A stretch of DNA of 64,000 nucleotides from Hymenobacter radiodurans (GTDB taxonomy: Bacteria > Bacteroidota > Bacteroidia > Cytophagales > Hymenobacteraceae). The DNA lies in NCBI RefSeq assembly GCF_004355185.1, contig NZ_CP037922.1, positions 1,798,001 through 1,862,000 on the forward strand, in the 5' to 3' direction. This document shows positions 9,066-18,438 of the stretch, in pieces. How positions within the stretch are numbered: the stretch's first letter is position 1; every line of letters starts with the position of its first letter. A program made the translations under genes and the position numbers. A model generated the notes under the pieces. The model was given only the letters and a program-made list of their open reading frames with translations. It was not told where the DNA came from and ran no database searches.

Positions 9066-9305
9066 ATGGCTGCAAAAAAACGATGGACAGTCACCATGTC
9101 TGGTGAAAAGCCTCTGTCTGAGGTAACAAAGCATCTACGCGAAACAGGATTTGATGTCGATCAGGTGCTGGACGTAATTGGCTGCGTGACCGGAACCGCA
9201 AACGACGACGTGGCCGCCCGCCTACGGAAGCTGCCTGGCGTCGCGGCCGTTGAGGCGGAGCCGGGGATAGATATTGGGCCACCTGATGCTCCTATCACTT
9301 GGTAG
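9066..9305 (+). CDS. Small I9 (subtilisin propeptide/inhibitor)-like protein
   Basis: 79 residues with the alternating strand-helix-strand-helix-strand pattern of stand-alone inhibitor I9 domains: KRWTVTMSG, a helix SEVTKHLRETG, VDQVLDVIGCVTGTA, a second helix DVAARLRKLPG, VAAVEAEPGIDI, and a Pro-rich tail PPDAPITW. The pattern strand-turn-TGTA then KLPGVAAVE is what such domains share. ATG 9066 is preferred over the upstream ATG at 9036. It probably folds or restrains the subtilase encoded just upstream, which already carries its own I9-like N-terminal segment. Similar small proteins are sometimes mis-annotated in databases as aldolases; nothing here supports that. Confidence 0.72.
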   Translation: MAAKKRWTVTMSGEKPLSEVTKHLRETGFDVDQVLDVIGCVTGTANDDVAARLRKLPGVAAVEAEPGIDIGPPDAPITW

Positions 9306-9393
9306 CCCTAGCTATTCTAAAACCCTAACGAAGTCAGTAGCTACCTATCTGTTTGTTCCTCTCTCCTTCGTTCCGCAGAAGGTGAGAATGATA

Positions 9394-9451
9394 ATGCCTC
9401 CTTTATAAAGCTACCGTGACTTTAGCGGTCAGGGCTTTATGAAGGAGGCAT
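9394..9451. terminator. 18-base near-perfect inverted repeat after the cassette
   Basis: ATGCCTCCTTTATAAAGC (9394-9411) pairs with 9434-9451 with one mismatch around a 22-base loop. It has the shape of a terminator for the subtilase/I9 unit, but there is no clear T tract after it on the plus strand, so a processed RNA structure or repeat is also possible. Confidence 0.5.
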
Positions 9452-9564
9452 CGTGTTGATAGGGGGCTATCTGTATTGCAGGATGAAAAACTAAATACTC
9501 TTTAGGTAGTGTGCAGCCCAAAATTTTGGGGAGCAAAAGTGCCACTTCCGCTACCTTAGCCGCT

Positions 9565-11148
9565 ATGCGCTACATCCTGCTGTTTGTCCTGCTGCTATTG
9601 GCTCAAATCACCTCGGCCCAAATCCAGAAAGCTGATATTCTTATCCGCAATGGCCGCCTCTACGACGGTACCGGCAATACCTGGACCTTGGGCGACGTAG
9701 CCATCCGGGCGGGCCGCATCGTAGCCGTAGGCCGACTTCCAGTCAACTACCCGGCCGATACCGTGCTGGATGCGAAGGGCCTGGCCGTGGCGCCGGGTTT
9801 TATTGATGTGCACACCCACATCGAAGACGACGAGGTGCGCCAGCCCACCGCCGATAACTTTATCTACGATGGCGTAACGACCGTGGTAACCGGCAACTGT
9901 GGCTCCTCGCGGTTGCCACTGGGGGGCTATTTTCAAACGCTGGACAGCCTAAGATTGTCGGTGAATGTCGCATCGTTGATTGGCCATGGCACCGTCCGCA
10001 AGGCTGTGATGGGCCGGGCGCAGCGCACGCCCACTGAAGCTGAGCTACAGCGCATGGAAAGCTTGGTAGACAGCGCCATGCTGGCCGGTGCGGTGGGATT
10101 ATCGTCGGGGCTGATTTACATTCCCGGCACTTATTCACGGACGCCTGAGCTAGTTCGCTTGGCGCGGGTAGCGGGCCGTCGTCAGGGCCTCTACGCTACC
10201 CACATGCGCAACGAATCCGACAGCGTCACCTTCTCTATCCGGGAAGCGTTGCGCATCGGGCGCGAGGCTGGGCTGCCCGTCCAAATTTCTCATCTGAAGC
10301 TGGGTGGTCAACAAAACTGGGGACGTACTGCCGACCTGCTCACGCTAATTGAGGATGCCCGCCAGGCTGGCCAGCAAGTCACCATCGACCAGTACCCTTA
10401 CACTGCCAGCTCCACTTCCCTAAGCACGCTGCTCCCCGACGACGTGCAGGCCGATGGCCGCGACTCTCTGCGCGTTCGGCTGGCCCGCCCCGCGGTGCGC
10501 AAGGCCGTGGAAGCTAGTATGGTAGACCGGCTGCGCCGCCGCAAGCTCAAGCACTTTAGCTACGCCGTAGTGGCTAGTTTTCCGCCCGATACTAGTTACA
10601 ACGGCCGCAGCATTGAGGAAATCAACCGCATGCGCGGCGGCCGTCACAAGGCCCGCGCCGAGGCCGCTACCATCCTCGACCTAGTGCTGCAATATGATGC
10701 GGGCATGGTGTTTCATGGCATGAGCGAAACGGACGTGCAAAACATCATGCGCTACCCGCAAAATATGGTGGCGTCCGACGCCAGCATTCGGGTGTGGCAG
10801 CAGGGCGTACCGCATCCCCGCGGCTACGGCTCCAACGCCCGCGTGCTAGGTTATTACGTGCGTGAAAAGCACGTTTTGACGCTGGAAGAAGCCATCCGCC
10901 GCATGACCAGCCTGCCCGCCCAAACATTTGGCTTCACTAACAGAGGCTTACTACGGCCCGGCTTTGTGGCTGATATTGTAGTCTTCGATCCGGCTACCGT
11001 AGCTGACCGGTCTACCTTCGAAAAGCCTCACCAGTACTCCGTAGGTATGCAATACGTGCTGGTAAATGGCCGCCTCACCCTGCGCGATGGACGCCATACG
11101 GGAGCCCGTGGGGGACAAATTCTGTATGGCCCTGGCTGGCAGCAATAG
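9565..11148 (+). CDS. D-aminoacylase-type amidohydrolase (N-acyl-D-amino-acid deacylase family)
   Basis: Metal-dependent amidohydrolase of 527 residues. The ATG at 9565 starts a signal peptide (MRYILLFVLLLLAQITSAQ), so the enzyme is secreted to the periplasm. The beta-sandwich strand ADILIRNGRLYDGTGN and the metal motif APGFIDVHTHIEDDE are diagnostic, followed by GVTTVVTGNCGSS, YATHMRNES, PVQISHLK and the late aspartate region NMVASDASI. The family hydrolyses N-acyl-D-amino acids or related dipeptides. The usual role is salvage of D-amino acids or cell-wall fragments; the actual substrate is not predictable. It stands alone, convergent with the amylase gene 17 bases downstream. Confidence 0.9.
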   Translation: MRYILLFVLLLLAQITSAQIQKADILIRNGRLYDGTGNTWTLGDVAIRAGRIVAVGRLPVNYPADTVLDAKGLAVAPGFIDVHTHIEDDEVRQPTADNFIYDGVTTVVTGNCGSSRLPLGGYFQTLDSLRLSVNVASLIGHGTVRKAVMGRAQRTPTEAELQRMESLVDSAMLAGAVGLSSGLIYIPGTYSRTPELVRLARVAGRRQGLYATHMRNESDSVTFSIREALRIGREAGLPVQISHLKLGGQQNWGRTADLLTLIEDARQAGQQVTIDQYPYTASSTSLSTLLPDDVQADGRDSLRVRLARPAVRKAVEASMVDRLRRRKLKHFSYAVVASFPPDTSYNGRSIEEINRMRGGRHKARAEAATILDLVLQYDAGMVFHGMSETDVQNIMRYPQNMVASDASIRVWQQGVPHPRGYGSNARVLGYYVREKHVLTLEEAIRRMTSLPAQTFGFTNRGLLRPGFVADIVVFDPATVADRSTFEKPHQYSVGMQYVLVNGRLTLRDGRHTGARGGQILYGPGWQQ

Positions 11149-11165
11149 ACCTACGCTGAACTAGA

Positions 11166-12578
11166 CTAGGATTTCTGTATTACGCGCCACCCGTGGCCTG
11201 GTACAAGTAAGCCTTCGCTCGCCGCCAGGGTAAGTGTAGTGTCGTTGAAAATGTCGGTCCAGGTGCCTGCTACTTCACTAGGCAGCGGCAGCATCTGAGG
11301 AGTAGCGGCACGGTTGATAACGCAGAGCACGGCTTGCCCTTCTTTGTGGCGCCAAAAGCCATAGAGGTCGTCAGAGCTGGGGAGGCGCTGGAAGTGACTG
11401 GCGGCGTCGCCGTTGCGCAGGGCTGGGTGCCGAAGTTTGAGTTGCAACAGTCGAGCGTAGAAATCCTGCAGTGGAAAGTCCTGCCAGTCAATCGTGTCTT
11501 TATCGAAGAAGGCCAGCCGCCGGTTTAGGGCCGCTTCCTGACCAGTATAAAGCAATGGCATGCCAGGTAAAAGCACCGTGAGCACGGCGAAGGGCAGCGC
11601 CATCGGCCCCAGACGCTCATACTCAGTGCCGTCCCAACTGTTCACATCGTGGTTGCTGGTAAAGTGCATCAGGTACACTGAGGGCGGATATTTGGCTCGC
11701 TCGGCAGCTAGGTAGTCATCAATAGCATTAAGCGGCTGCTTGCCTTCGGCAATGTGGTCGAGCAGGTAGTGCAGACGCAGGCCAAAGCTCATGTTGAAAG
11801 CCTTTTCCAGCAGCTTGGTGTCGCTGTTAAATTCTTCCCAGGAAAGCCCCCCAGACGGATACAGCTCGTCCCATTCGGCCAGCATAAACAGGGGCTTCAC
11901 CGCATCCAGCTCCACGCGGGCTTCATCCCAGAAATCGGTGGGTACGAGGCCGGCCACGTCGCAGCGGTAGCCATCAATGTCTGCCTCGCGCACCCAGTAA
12001 AGCAGGGCGTCCGTCATGTAGCGGCGCAGTTCGGGGTGGGTGTAGTCGAATGCTACCACATCGGTCCAGTCGGCTACGGGCGGCACCAGGTTGCCCAGGG
12101 CGTCATGCTGGTACCAGTCGGGGTGTTCGGTTACGAGCGGGTTGTCCCAGCTCGTGTGGTTGGCTACCCAATCGAGCAGCACGCGCAGGCCCAGGTCGTG
12201 AGCAGTTTGGACAAGGTGGCGCAAATCGTCGAGCGTTCCGAACTCCGGATTCACACCAAAATAGTCGCGCACGGCGTACTGGCTGCCCAAGCTGCCCTTG
12301 CGCTCCACTTCCCCAATCGGGTGAATCGGCATCAGCCACACGATGCTTACACCCATCGCCGCAAGTCGTGGCAAGTGGGCTTCAAAAGCCCGAAAAGTGC
12401 CCTCCGGGGTGTAATTGCGCAGGTTTACTTCGTAAATCGTAGCGTTGGCGGCCCATTCCGGGTGACGAACCTGGAACAGATGAGCCTGAGGATGAGCAGC
12501 AGAATCGGGCACGGCAGCAGTGGGGGCTTTTTTTGAGCCAATTAATGCATGGCTTGTAGCGGCTGCAAGTTCACCCAA
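11166..12578 (-). CDS. Alpha-amylase family glycosyl hydrolase (GH13)
   Basis: About 470-residue GH13 enzyme acting on alpha-1,4-glucans. The four family regions are visible: RVLLDWVANHTS, GYRCDVAGL (nucleophile Asp), AEWDELY (acid/base Glu) and TSNHDVNSWDG (transition-state Asp). A short C-terminal beta domain follows (AVLCVINRAATPQMLPLPSE). No signal peptide is seen, so a cytoplasmic maltodextrin-processing role is likely. The start is uncertain: the frame opens at a TTG at 12578 and has no early ATG, with GTG alternatives before the conserved block beginning FQVRHPEWAANATIYEVNLR. Confidence 0.9.
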   Translation of the reverse strand: MGELAAATSHALIGSKKAPTAAVPDSAAHPQAHLFQVRHPEWAANATIYEVNLRNYTPEGTFRAFEAHLPRLAAMGVSIVWLMPIHPIGEVERKGSLGSQYAVRDYFGVNPEFGTLDDLRHLVQTAHDLGLRVLLDWVANHTSWDNPLVTEHPDWYQHDALGNLVPPVADWTDVVAFDYTHPELRRYMTDALLYWVREADIDGYRCDVAGLVPTDFWDEARVELDAVKPLFMLAEWDELYPSGGLSWEEFNSDTKLLEKAFNMSFGLRLHYLLDHIAEGKQPLNAIDDYLAAERAKYPPSVYLMHFTSNHDVNSWDGTEYERLGPMALPFAVLTVLLPGMPLLYTGQEAALNRRLAFFDKDTIDWQDFPLQDFYARLLQLKLRHPALRNGDAASHFQRLPSSDDLYGFWRHKEGQAVLCVINRAATPQMLPLPSEVAGTWTDIFNDTTLTLAASEGLLVPGHGWRVIQKS

Positions 12579-12608
12579 TCAAATGGAATTCGTACTTCTT
12601 TTACACAC

Positions 12609-12655
12609 GAAAGGCTCTTGGAAAAGCCCCAGAGAGCATTTGCCAAGAGCCTTTA
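12609..12655 (-). terminator. Terminator of the ABC permease gene
   Basis: AAAGGCTCTTGG and its complement (about 12610-12621 and 12643-12654) form a 12-base stem. On the minus strand it follows the permease stop at 12675 by about 20 bases and ends in a pyrimidine-rich stretch. Confidence 0.6.
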
Positions 12656-12674
12656 CAGTTTAATTCGTTTAAGC

Positions 12675-15107
12675 TTACTCGGTGCGCAGGTTTTTGATCG
12701 GGTTGATGGTCGCCGCCTTTATAGCCTGATAGCTAATGGTCAGGAAAGCAATCAGGGCCGCCGCCACCCCGGCCGCCACAAAGGCCCACAGCGGAATATC
12801 GATGCGGTAAGCAAAGTCCTGCAGCCAGTTGCGCATCACCAGCCAAGCAACGGGGAAGGCAATGACAGCCGCCACAACCACCAGCTTTACGAACTCTTTA
12901 GACAGCAGACCCACAATGGTCGATACATCGGCGCCCAGCACTTTCCGGATGCCGATTTCCTTTTTGCGGCGCTCCGCTGCGTAGGCAGCCAGACCGTACA
13001 ACCCCAGGCAAGCTACAAAAATGGCCACACCGGTAAATACCCACAGCAGCGTCTGCAGTTTGTCTTCTGACTGATACATTTTGTCGAAATTTTCGTCTAG
13101 AAACCGGTACTCGATGGGACTGTCAGGGCTGAACTTGGCCCACACCTGTTTTACCCCTTCTATCGAGCTGCCGATGTTTTCACCCTTCATCTTCACGGCC
13201 ACTTTCCAGTAAGCACCTGGGAATATTTGGAGCACAGCTGGCTCCAGTTTGTCGTACAAGCTCTTGTAGTGGAAGTCTTTTACCACGCCGATGATCTTAC
13301 CTGCTTTCAATGAATCGGGATTCGTGTCGCTCCACACGCGCCATTTTACTGTTTGGCCGATAGCCTGCTGTGGGGTGCCAAAGCCGAATTCTTTCACCGC
13401 CGTTTCGTTGATAATGAAGGCGTGATCCTTGTCGTCGCTCAGCTCTTTAGAAAAATCGCGGCCCGTGACCAGTTGCAGCCCCAGGGTTTTAATGTAATCG
13501 TAGTCCACCATCAGCTGCGTGGCCGAATGTTCTTTCATCTCGCCGTTGGTGGGCACGATGAGACCATCACCAGCCACCTGGTCGCCGGGGAAGCCGTAGC
13601 CGATGCTGGTTGACACCACGCCGGGTACTTGCTGCAGTTCGTTTTTGAAGGTTTCGTACTGCTTGCTCATGTTCTCGCCGCGCATGGGAAAGAACATGAT
13701 TTGATCACGGTTGAAGCCCAGGTCCTTATTGTGTAGGTACGACACCTGCTTGAATACCACCAAGGCGCAGATAATCAGAAATACCGACAAGGCGAATTGG
13801 ACCACAATCAGCCCGTGACGCAGCCACTGCACCCGGCCAAAGATGCCCTCTGTAACCACTGCGCTTTTCAGCACCTTCACCGGCTGAAAGCTAGACAACA
13901 CTAGCGCCGGATAAAAGCCCGCTACCAGTCCTACCACCACAGTCAATAACACCAGTAGGCCCAGCAGCGCAGGATTACTGAGCAAGTTAAACGTCATGCT
14001 TTTATCCGTAAAGGTGTTCAGTGGAGGTAGCAACAGCGCCGTGAGCACCGTAGCCAGCACCACGCTCACCAGCGTGAGGAGCACGGTTTCGGTCAGAAAC
14101 TGGAGCATCAGCTGCTGCTGACTGGCTCCAATTGTTTTGCGGATGCCTACTTCCTTGGCTCTTTGCATAGACTTGGCCGTGGCCAAGTTCACAAAGTTGA
14201 AGCCGGCGATCAGAAGAATGAATGCGGCGATGATGCTCAGGGCTTTCACATAGGTGATGTTGCCTTTCACCCCCGGATCGTATTTGAAGCTCGAAGAATA
14301 TAGGTGCGCCTCGAATAAAGGCTGCAAGTAGGGCACAGACGTTAGCCGATCCTCTTCGCTGAGCGTGGGCTGCACCTTCTGCACGAGGTAGTTTTGCAGC
14401 TTCGCTTGCGTTTGGTTTGCATCGGCGCCGGGCTTCAGCTTAACGTAAGTATAAAACTGCTGCCAGCCCCAGTTTCCCATGCGCTTCTTAGGCAGTTGCG
14501 CTGCCGCCAGCGGGACGATATAGTTAATCTTTAAATGGAACTTGGACAGACTATTTTCCAGCACGCCGGTTACCAAAAAAGTCGATTTGCTAATTTTAAG
14601 CTCTTTACCAACCGGATTTACATTCCCAAAAAAGCGTAAAGCCACATCCTCAGCCAACACCACCGATGTGGGCGCATCCAAGGCATGGGCGGCCGAACCA
14701 TATTTGAAGGGCAACTGAAAAACCCCAAAAAAAGTGGAGTCCGCAAAGAGCCCGTTTTCTATGTAGATCTTCTTCTCGCCGACTTCCAATAGGTTGAGGC
14801 TAGTGCCCGTCATTAGGATGCGCATGGTTTGCTCCACCTCCGGAAACTCCTGCTTTAGGACAGTAGCAAACATAGGCGACACGGAGCTGTGCCTGTCGGG
14901 CGCTTGGGCTCCCGTCTGCTGGGTATAGACCCGATAAATCCGGTCGCCGTTGGGCACGAACTTGTCATATTGCAGTTCGTCGTACACGAACAAGCCAATC
15001 AGCAGGCAAGCCGTGACGCCCAGGGCCAAGCCAGCGATATTGAGAAACGAAAAGCCCTTGTGCCGGATAAGGTTGCGGTAAGCAACGTTTAAGTAATTCT
15101 TAAGCAT
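12675..15107 (-). CDS. ABC transporter permease (MacB/FtsX type)
   Basis: 810-residue inner-membrane permease of the large Bacteroidota MacB-like type. The N-terminus HKGFSFLNIAGLALGVTACLL starts the first transmembrane helix, followed by a periplasmic MacB core domain (about 50-280), three FtsX helices, a second periplasmic segment and a final FtsX block with the conserved ERRKKEIGIRKVLGADVSTI motif. It forms an efflux or lipoprotein/peptide-export unit with the second permease, ATPase and HlyD-type adaptor on the same strand. It is the last gene of that unit. Confidence 0.93.
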   Translation of the reverse strand: MLKNYLNVAYRNLIRHKGFSFLNIAGLALGVTACLLIGLFVYDELQYDKFVPNGDRIYRVYTQQTGAQAPDRHSSVSPMFATVLKQEFPEVEQTMRILMTGTSLNLLEVGEKKIYIENGLFADSTFFGVFQLPFKYGSAAHALDAPTSVVLAEDVALRFFGNVNPVGKELKISKSTFLVTGVLENSLSKFHLKINYIVPLAAAQLPKKRMGNWGWQQFYTYVKLKPGADANQTQAKLQNYLVQKVQPTLSEEDRLTSVPYLQPLFEAHLYSSSFKYDPGVKGNITYVKALSIIAAFILLIAGFNFVNLATAKSMQRAKEVGIRKTIGASQQQLMLQFLTETVLLTLVSVVLATVLTALLLPPLNTFTDKSMTFNLLSNPALLGLLVLLTVVVGLVAGFYPALVLSSFQPVKVLKSAVVTEGIFGRVQWLRHGLIVVQFALSVFLIICALVVFKQVSYLHNKDLGFNRDQIMFFPMRGENMSKQYETFKNELQQVPGVVSTSIGYGFPGDQVAGDGLIVPTNGEMKEHSATQLMVDYDYIKTLGLQLVTGRDFSKELSDDKDHAFIINETAVKEFGFGTPQQAIGQTVKWRVWSDTNPDSLKAGKIIGVVKDFHYKSLYDKLEPAVLQIFPGAYWKVAVKMKGENIGSSIEGVKQVWAKFSPDSPIEYRFLDENFDKMYQSEDKLQTLLWVFTGVAIFVACLGLYGLAAYAAERRKKEIGIRKVLGADVSTIVGLLSKEFVKLVVVAAVIAFPVAWLVMRNWLQDFAYRIDIPLWAFVAAGVAAALIAFLTISYQAIKAATINPIKNLRTE

Positions 15108-15251
15108 GGCAAGAAGTGGTGAAGGTGTAGCGGGACCTAAAAGACCCGATTGAATTCAACAGCAAAGGGTGGTTTTTAGCCGTAGCGGACACCGAACGGT
15201 AATCCGGTCGAGTAGCTACTTCAAAAGCAGATGGAGTGCACTGCGCCCTTA

Positions 15252-17618
15252 TTATTCGTCGCGTAGGCAGAGGACCGGGTTCACTCTAGCCGCGCGTACA
15301 GCTTGCGTCCCAACAGTGAGCCAGGCAACCAGCAAGGCCAGCAATCCAGCTCCTAGGAAATACCAGAACTCTAGCTCTATCCGGTACTCGAAGCTGTTAA
15401 GCCACTGACTTACTACTAGGTAGCTGATAGGTAGAGCTACACCAATAGCCACAACTACTAGTTTTGTAAGGTCGCTTGATAGCAGATATACTATGCTCAA
15501 TTCGCTGGCCCCTAACACCTTGCGCATACCAATTTCCTTGCGCCTCTTTTCTGCCGCGAAAGCCGTTAAGCCCAACAGACCAAAGCAGGAGATAACAATA
15601 GCCAGCCCAGCGAAGTAGCGGGAGAGCACCGCCACGCGCCTCTCAGAAGCATATTGCGCTTGGTAAGCGGCATCTAGAAATTGATAATCGAAGGTAAGCC
15701 CAGGGTTAAATTGCTCGTAGAATTGCTGAATAGCTTTGATAGTTTCCTGCTCGCGGCCGGGAGTGAGTTTAATTAGTACAGTGCCAGCCGCCTGCGGCTC
15801 CAAACGGAAGATGAATGGCTCTACTTTTTCGTGGAGCGACTCGTAGTGAAAGTCTTTCACAACGCCCACAATCTGCGCCTTGCCCAGGACTTTGCCCACT
15901 GGATCTTGCATACCCAAACTGGCTACCAACGCTTCATTGACAATAATCTTGGTGCTGTCGGAGCGAAACTGCCGGGAAAAGCTACGGCCTGCCTTGATCT
16001 GGATACCTAGCGTTTCCAGCATGTCATAATTCACGGCTAGGTTGTTCACGGATATTTTTCTGCCCTCCCACTCCAGTTGTGGACCCCCCGACTCGCTGGG
16101 GCCTACTCTCACGAAGAAGCCCCACATACCCGAAGCATTTGCCACTCCTGGTATCCGCTTTATCTCGGCAAGAAATGCAGCGGGTTGCTGAGCAGATTTT
16201 CCCGCCGTTTCGAAAGAAATGATATTGCTCTTATCATAGCCAAGGCTTTTATTCTGCACATAAGCTATCTGCTGATGTACTACCAACACGCAAACGATGA
16301 AGAGCACCGACAGCGCAAACTGGAACACCACCAAGGCCTTGCGTGTCCATAAGTCGGCTATGGAGCTAATGAGCGTACCTCTGAATACCGCAGCCGGCTT
16401 AAACCCTGATAAGTAAAAAGCTGGATAGCTGCCCGCCAGCAATCCCGTCAAAAAAGTGATTCCCAGAAAGGCGCCGATGATGTTGGGCTTCAGTTCAAGG
16501 GCCAACTGCTTGCCCGTTATTTCATTGAACTGCGGGAGTACGATCTGTACTATCGTAACGGCCACAAACAAGGCCAGAAAGGCCATCAGCACGGACTCGG
16601 CTAGGAAGTGTATGACCAACGTAAGCCGAGTGGCTCCCAATGTTTTTCTCACCCCAATTTCCTTTACTCGGCGCGTGGCCTTGGCAGTAGTGAGGTTCAT
16701 GAAATTGATGCAGGCAATAAGCAGCACGAAAAGGGCAATTCCAGAAAACATCTTCACGTACTCAATGCGTCCGCCCGCCCGGACGCCATTTTCATATTCA
16801 CCGTACAGGTACTTAGCAGAGTAAGGCTCTATAAACAGCGTGCGATTCTTATTCTTAGCGCTTTTGTGCTCCAGCAGCCCTGCAATCTTGCTTTCAAAGT
16901 TGGCTGCGTTAGCGCCTTGCTGCAGCACGATGTAGGTATGAAAAGGACCCATATCTTCCCACGTTATCTGCTGCCCCATCTTCATGATATCCTTGAAGGA
17001 GTCGAAGGTCAGCACGAAATCAAATTGCTCGGAAGAATTAGCCGGAATAGGGTCGAACACCCCCGAGACAATGCAGGTTTGCTTAAGATCTGCCAATTGC
17101 CATTCAACTGACTTTCCGACGGCATTTTTGGGGCTTCCGAACAAGGCAGTAGCAGTAGCCTCGGAAAGAACAATGGCGCTCTTGTCTGCTAGTACCTGGT
17201 TGGCGTTGCCTTGAATAAGCGGATAAGTGAAAATGTTGAAGAAGTCTTTGGCGGCGTATTTCCCGTCGGCTTGAATATTCTTGTCTTTGCTCACCAGTGT
17301 GAACTTGGGGAAGAAGCTGGGTGGCGTAACGGCGGCGGCATACTCAATTTCCGGCATCTCGTCCATCAGTGACTCAGCCAGGAGCGGATGAGTGCCCCAA
17401 CTGGTATTTATTCCCTGATTGGTGCGCTGGTTTTCCATCACTCGGAAAAGCCGGCTGTCATTCTCATGATATTTGTCAAAACTCATTTCATCATTTGCCC
17501 ACAGATACACTGCTAAGGCACACGCCAACCCCGTTGATAAGCCAATCAGGTTGATCAAAAAGGTGGTTTTGAACCGCTGAAAGTTGCGGTAAATGAGAAG
17601 TAGAGAATGCCAAATCAT
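15252..17618 (-). CDS. ABC transporter permease (MacB/FtsX type)
   Basis: 788-residue paralogue of the downstream permease with the same architecture: an N-terminal helix (TTFLINLIGLSTGLACALAVYLW), a MacB periplasmic core, FtsX helices with the EIGVRKTLGATRLTLV motif, and a C-terminal FtsX block with the EKRRKEIGMRKVLGASELSIV motif. It is separated from the ATPase gene by about 55 bases and from the other permease by about 145, on the same strand. Two large permeases sharing one ATPase is common in this phylum. The transported substrate is unknown. Confidence 0.93.
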   Translation of the reverse strand: MIWHSLLLIYRNFQRFKTTFLINLIGLSTGLACALAVYLWANDEMSFDKYHENDSRLFRVMENQRTNQGINTSWGTHPLLAESLMDEMPEIEYAAAVTPPSFFPKFTLVSKDKNIQADGKYAAKDFFNIFTYPLIQGNANQVLADKSAIVLSEATATALFGSPKNAVGKSVEWQLADLKQTCIVSGVFDPIPANSSEQFDFVLTFDSFKDIMKMGQQITWEDMGPFHTYIVLQQGANAANFESKIAGLLEHKSAKNKNRTLFIEPYSAKYLYGEYENGVRAGGRIEYVKMFSGIALFVLLIACINFMNLTTAKATRRVKEIGVRKTLGATRLTLVIHFLAESVLMAFLALFVAVTIVQIVLPQFNEITGKQLALELKPNIIGAFLGITFLTGLLAGSYPAFYLSGFKPAAVFRGTLISSIADLWTRKALVVFQFALSVLFIVCVLVVHQQIAYVQNKSLGYDKSNIISFETAGKSAQQPAAFLAEIKRIPGVANASGMWGFFVRVGPSESGGPQLEWEGRKISVNNLAVNYDMLETLGIQIKAGRSFSRQFRSDSTKIIVNEALVASLGMQDPVGKVLGKAQIVGVVKDFHYESLHEKVEPFIFRLEPQAAGTVLIKLTPGREQETIKAIQQFYEQFNPGLTFDYQFLDAAYQAQYASERRVAVLSRYFAGLAIVISCFGLLGLTAFAAEKRRKEIGMRKVLGASELSIVYLLSSDLTKLVVVAIGVALPISYLVVSQWLNSFEYRIELEFWYFLGAGLLALLVAWLTVGTQAVRAARVNPVLCLRDE

Positions 17619-17674
17619 GCCGCCGAGTAGTAAGGATGAATATTGTCAGAATGCTACCTTGAAGGACTTGTATA

Positions 17675-18363
17675 TCAGGTGGTAAACTGCTTGTGCACAT
17701 TCTCCATCACTACTTCGCCATCGAGCAGCCGAATGACGCGGTGGGCGTAGCGGGCATCGTGTTCGGAGTGGGTCACCATGATGATGGTAGTACCGGCCTC
17801 ATTGAGCTCCGTGAGCAGCTCCATTACCTCGTTGCCGTTGCTCGAATCGAGGTTACCCGTCGGCTCGTCGGCCAGAATCAGGCGGGGGCATTTATGACGG
17901 CTCGGGCCACTGCCACGCGCTGCTGCTGACCACCCGAGAGCTGCTGCGGAAAGTGGTTACGGCGGTGCATGATCTGCATTTTCTCCAGCACCTTTTCCAC
18001 TTTCTCCTTACGCTCCGCCGCGCCCACACCCAGATAAATCAGCGGCAATTCTACGTTTTCCAGCACCGTGAGCTCCTCAATCAGGTTGAAGCTCTGGAAG
18101 ACAAACCCCAGGTTACGCTTGCGCAGATCAGCCCGCTTCCGCTCGTTGTAATGGGCTATTTCCGTCCCGGCGAACTTAATGCTGCCACCGTCGGGCTCAT
18201 CCAGCAACCCGATGATATTGAGTAAAGTAGACTTTCCGCACCCCGACGGCCCCATGATGGCCACAAACTCCCCCTCGTTCACCACGAGGGAAACTTTGTT
18301 GAGCGCTTTGGTTTCAACTTCCTCCGTGCGGTACACTTTTTCGAGGTTTTCAATCTGAATCAT
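17675..18363 (-). CDS. ABC transporter ATP-binding protein (MacB/LolD type), frame broken in this sequence
   Basis: ATPase that powers the adjacent permeases. The first 160 residues carry Walker A (GPSGCGKST), the Q-loop FVFQSFNLI and the ABC signature ([14 protein letters not shown]), then the frame stops after INAPA. Adding one base to the G5 at 17884-17888 (C5 on the coding strand) restores [18 protein letters not shown], containing Walker B, then the H-loop ([16 protein letters not shown]) and the stop at 17675. The repaired length is about 229 residues, normal for LolD/MacB ATPases. The break is probably a sequencing error. Confidence 0.88.
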
Positions 18364-18438
18364 AAGGCTGGGGGTTGAGCTGGTTTATGCTTGTTGCTTT
18401 GACGTTGTTTTTCTATGCTTGTGCGCTGCTGGGGGCTT

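Noticed and set aside
11754..12536. 260-codon plus-strand frame opposite the amylase
   Set aside because: Shadow frame; the minus-strand frame contains all GH13 catalytic regions.
17884..17888. True pseudogenisation of the ABC ATPase
   Set aside because: Adding a single base restores Walker B and H-loop exactly, and the same type of one-base loss occurs in several essential biosynthetic genes.
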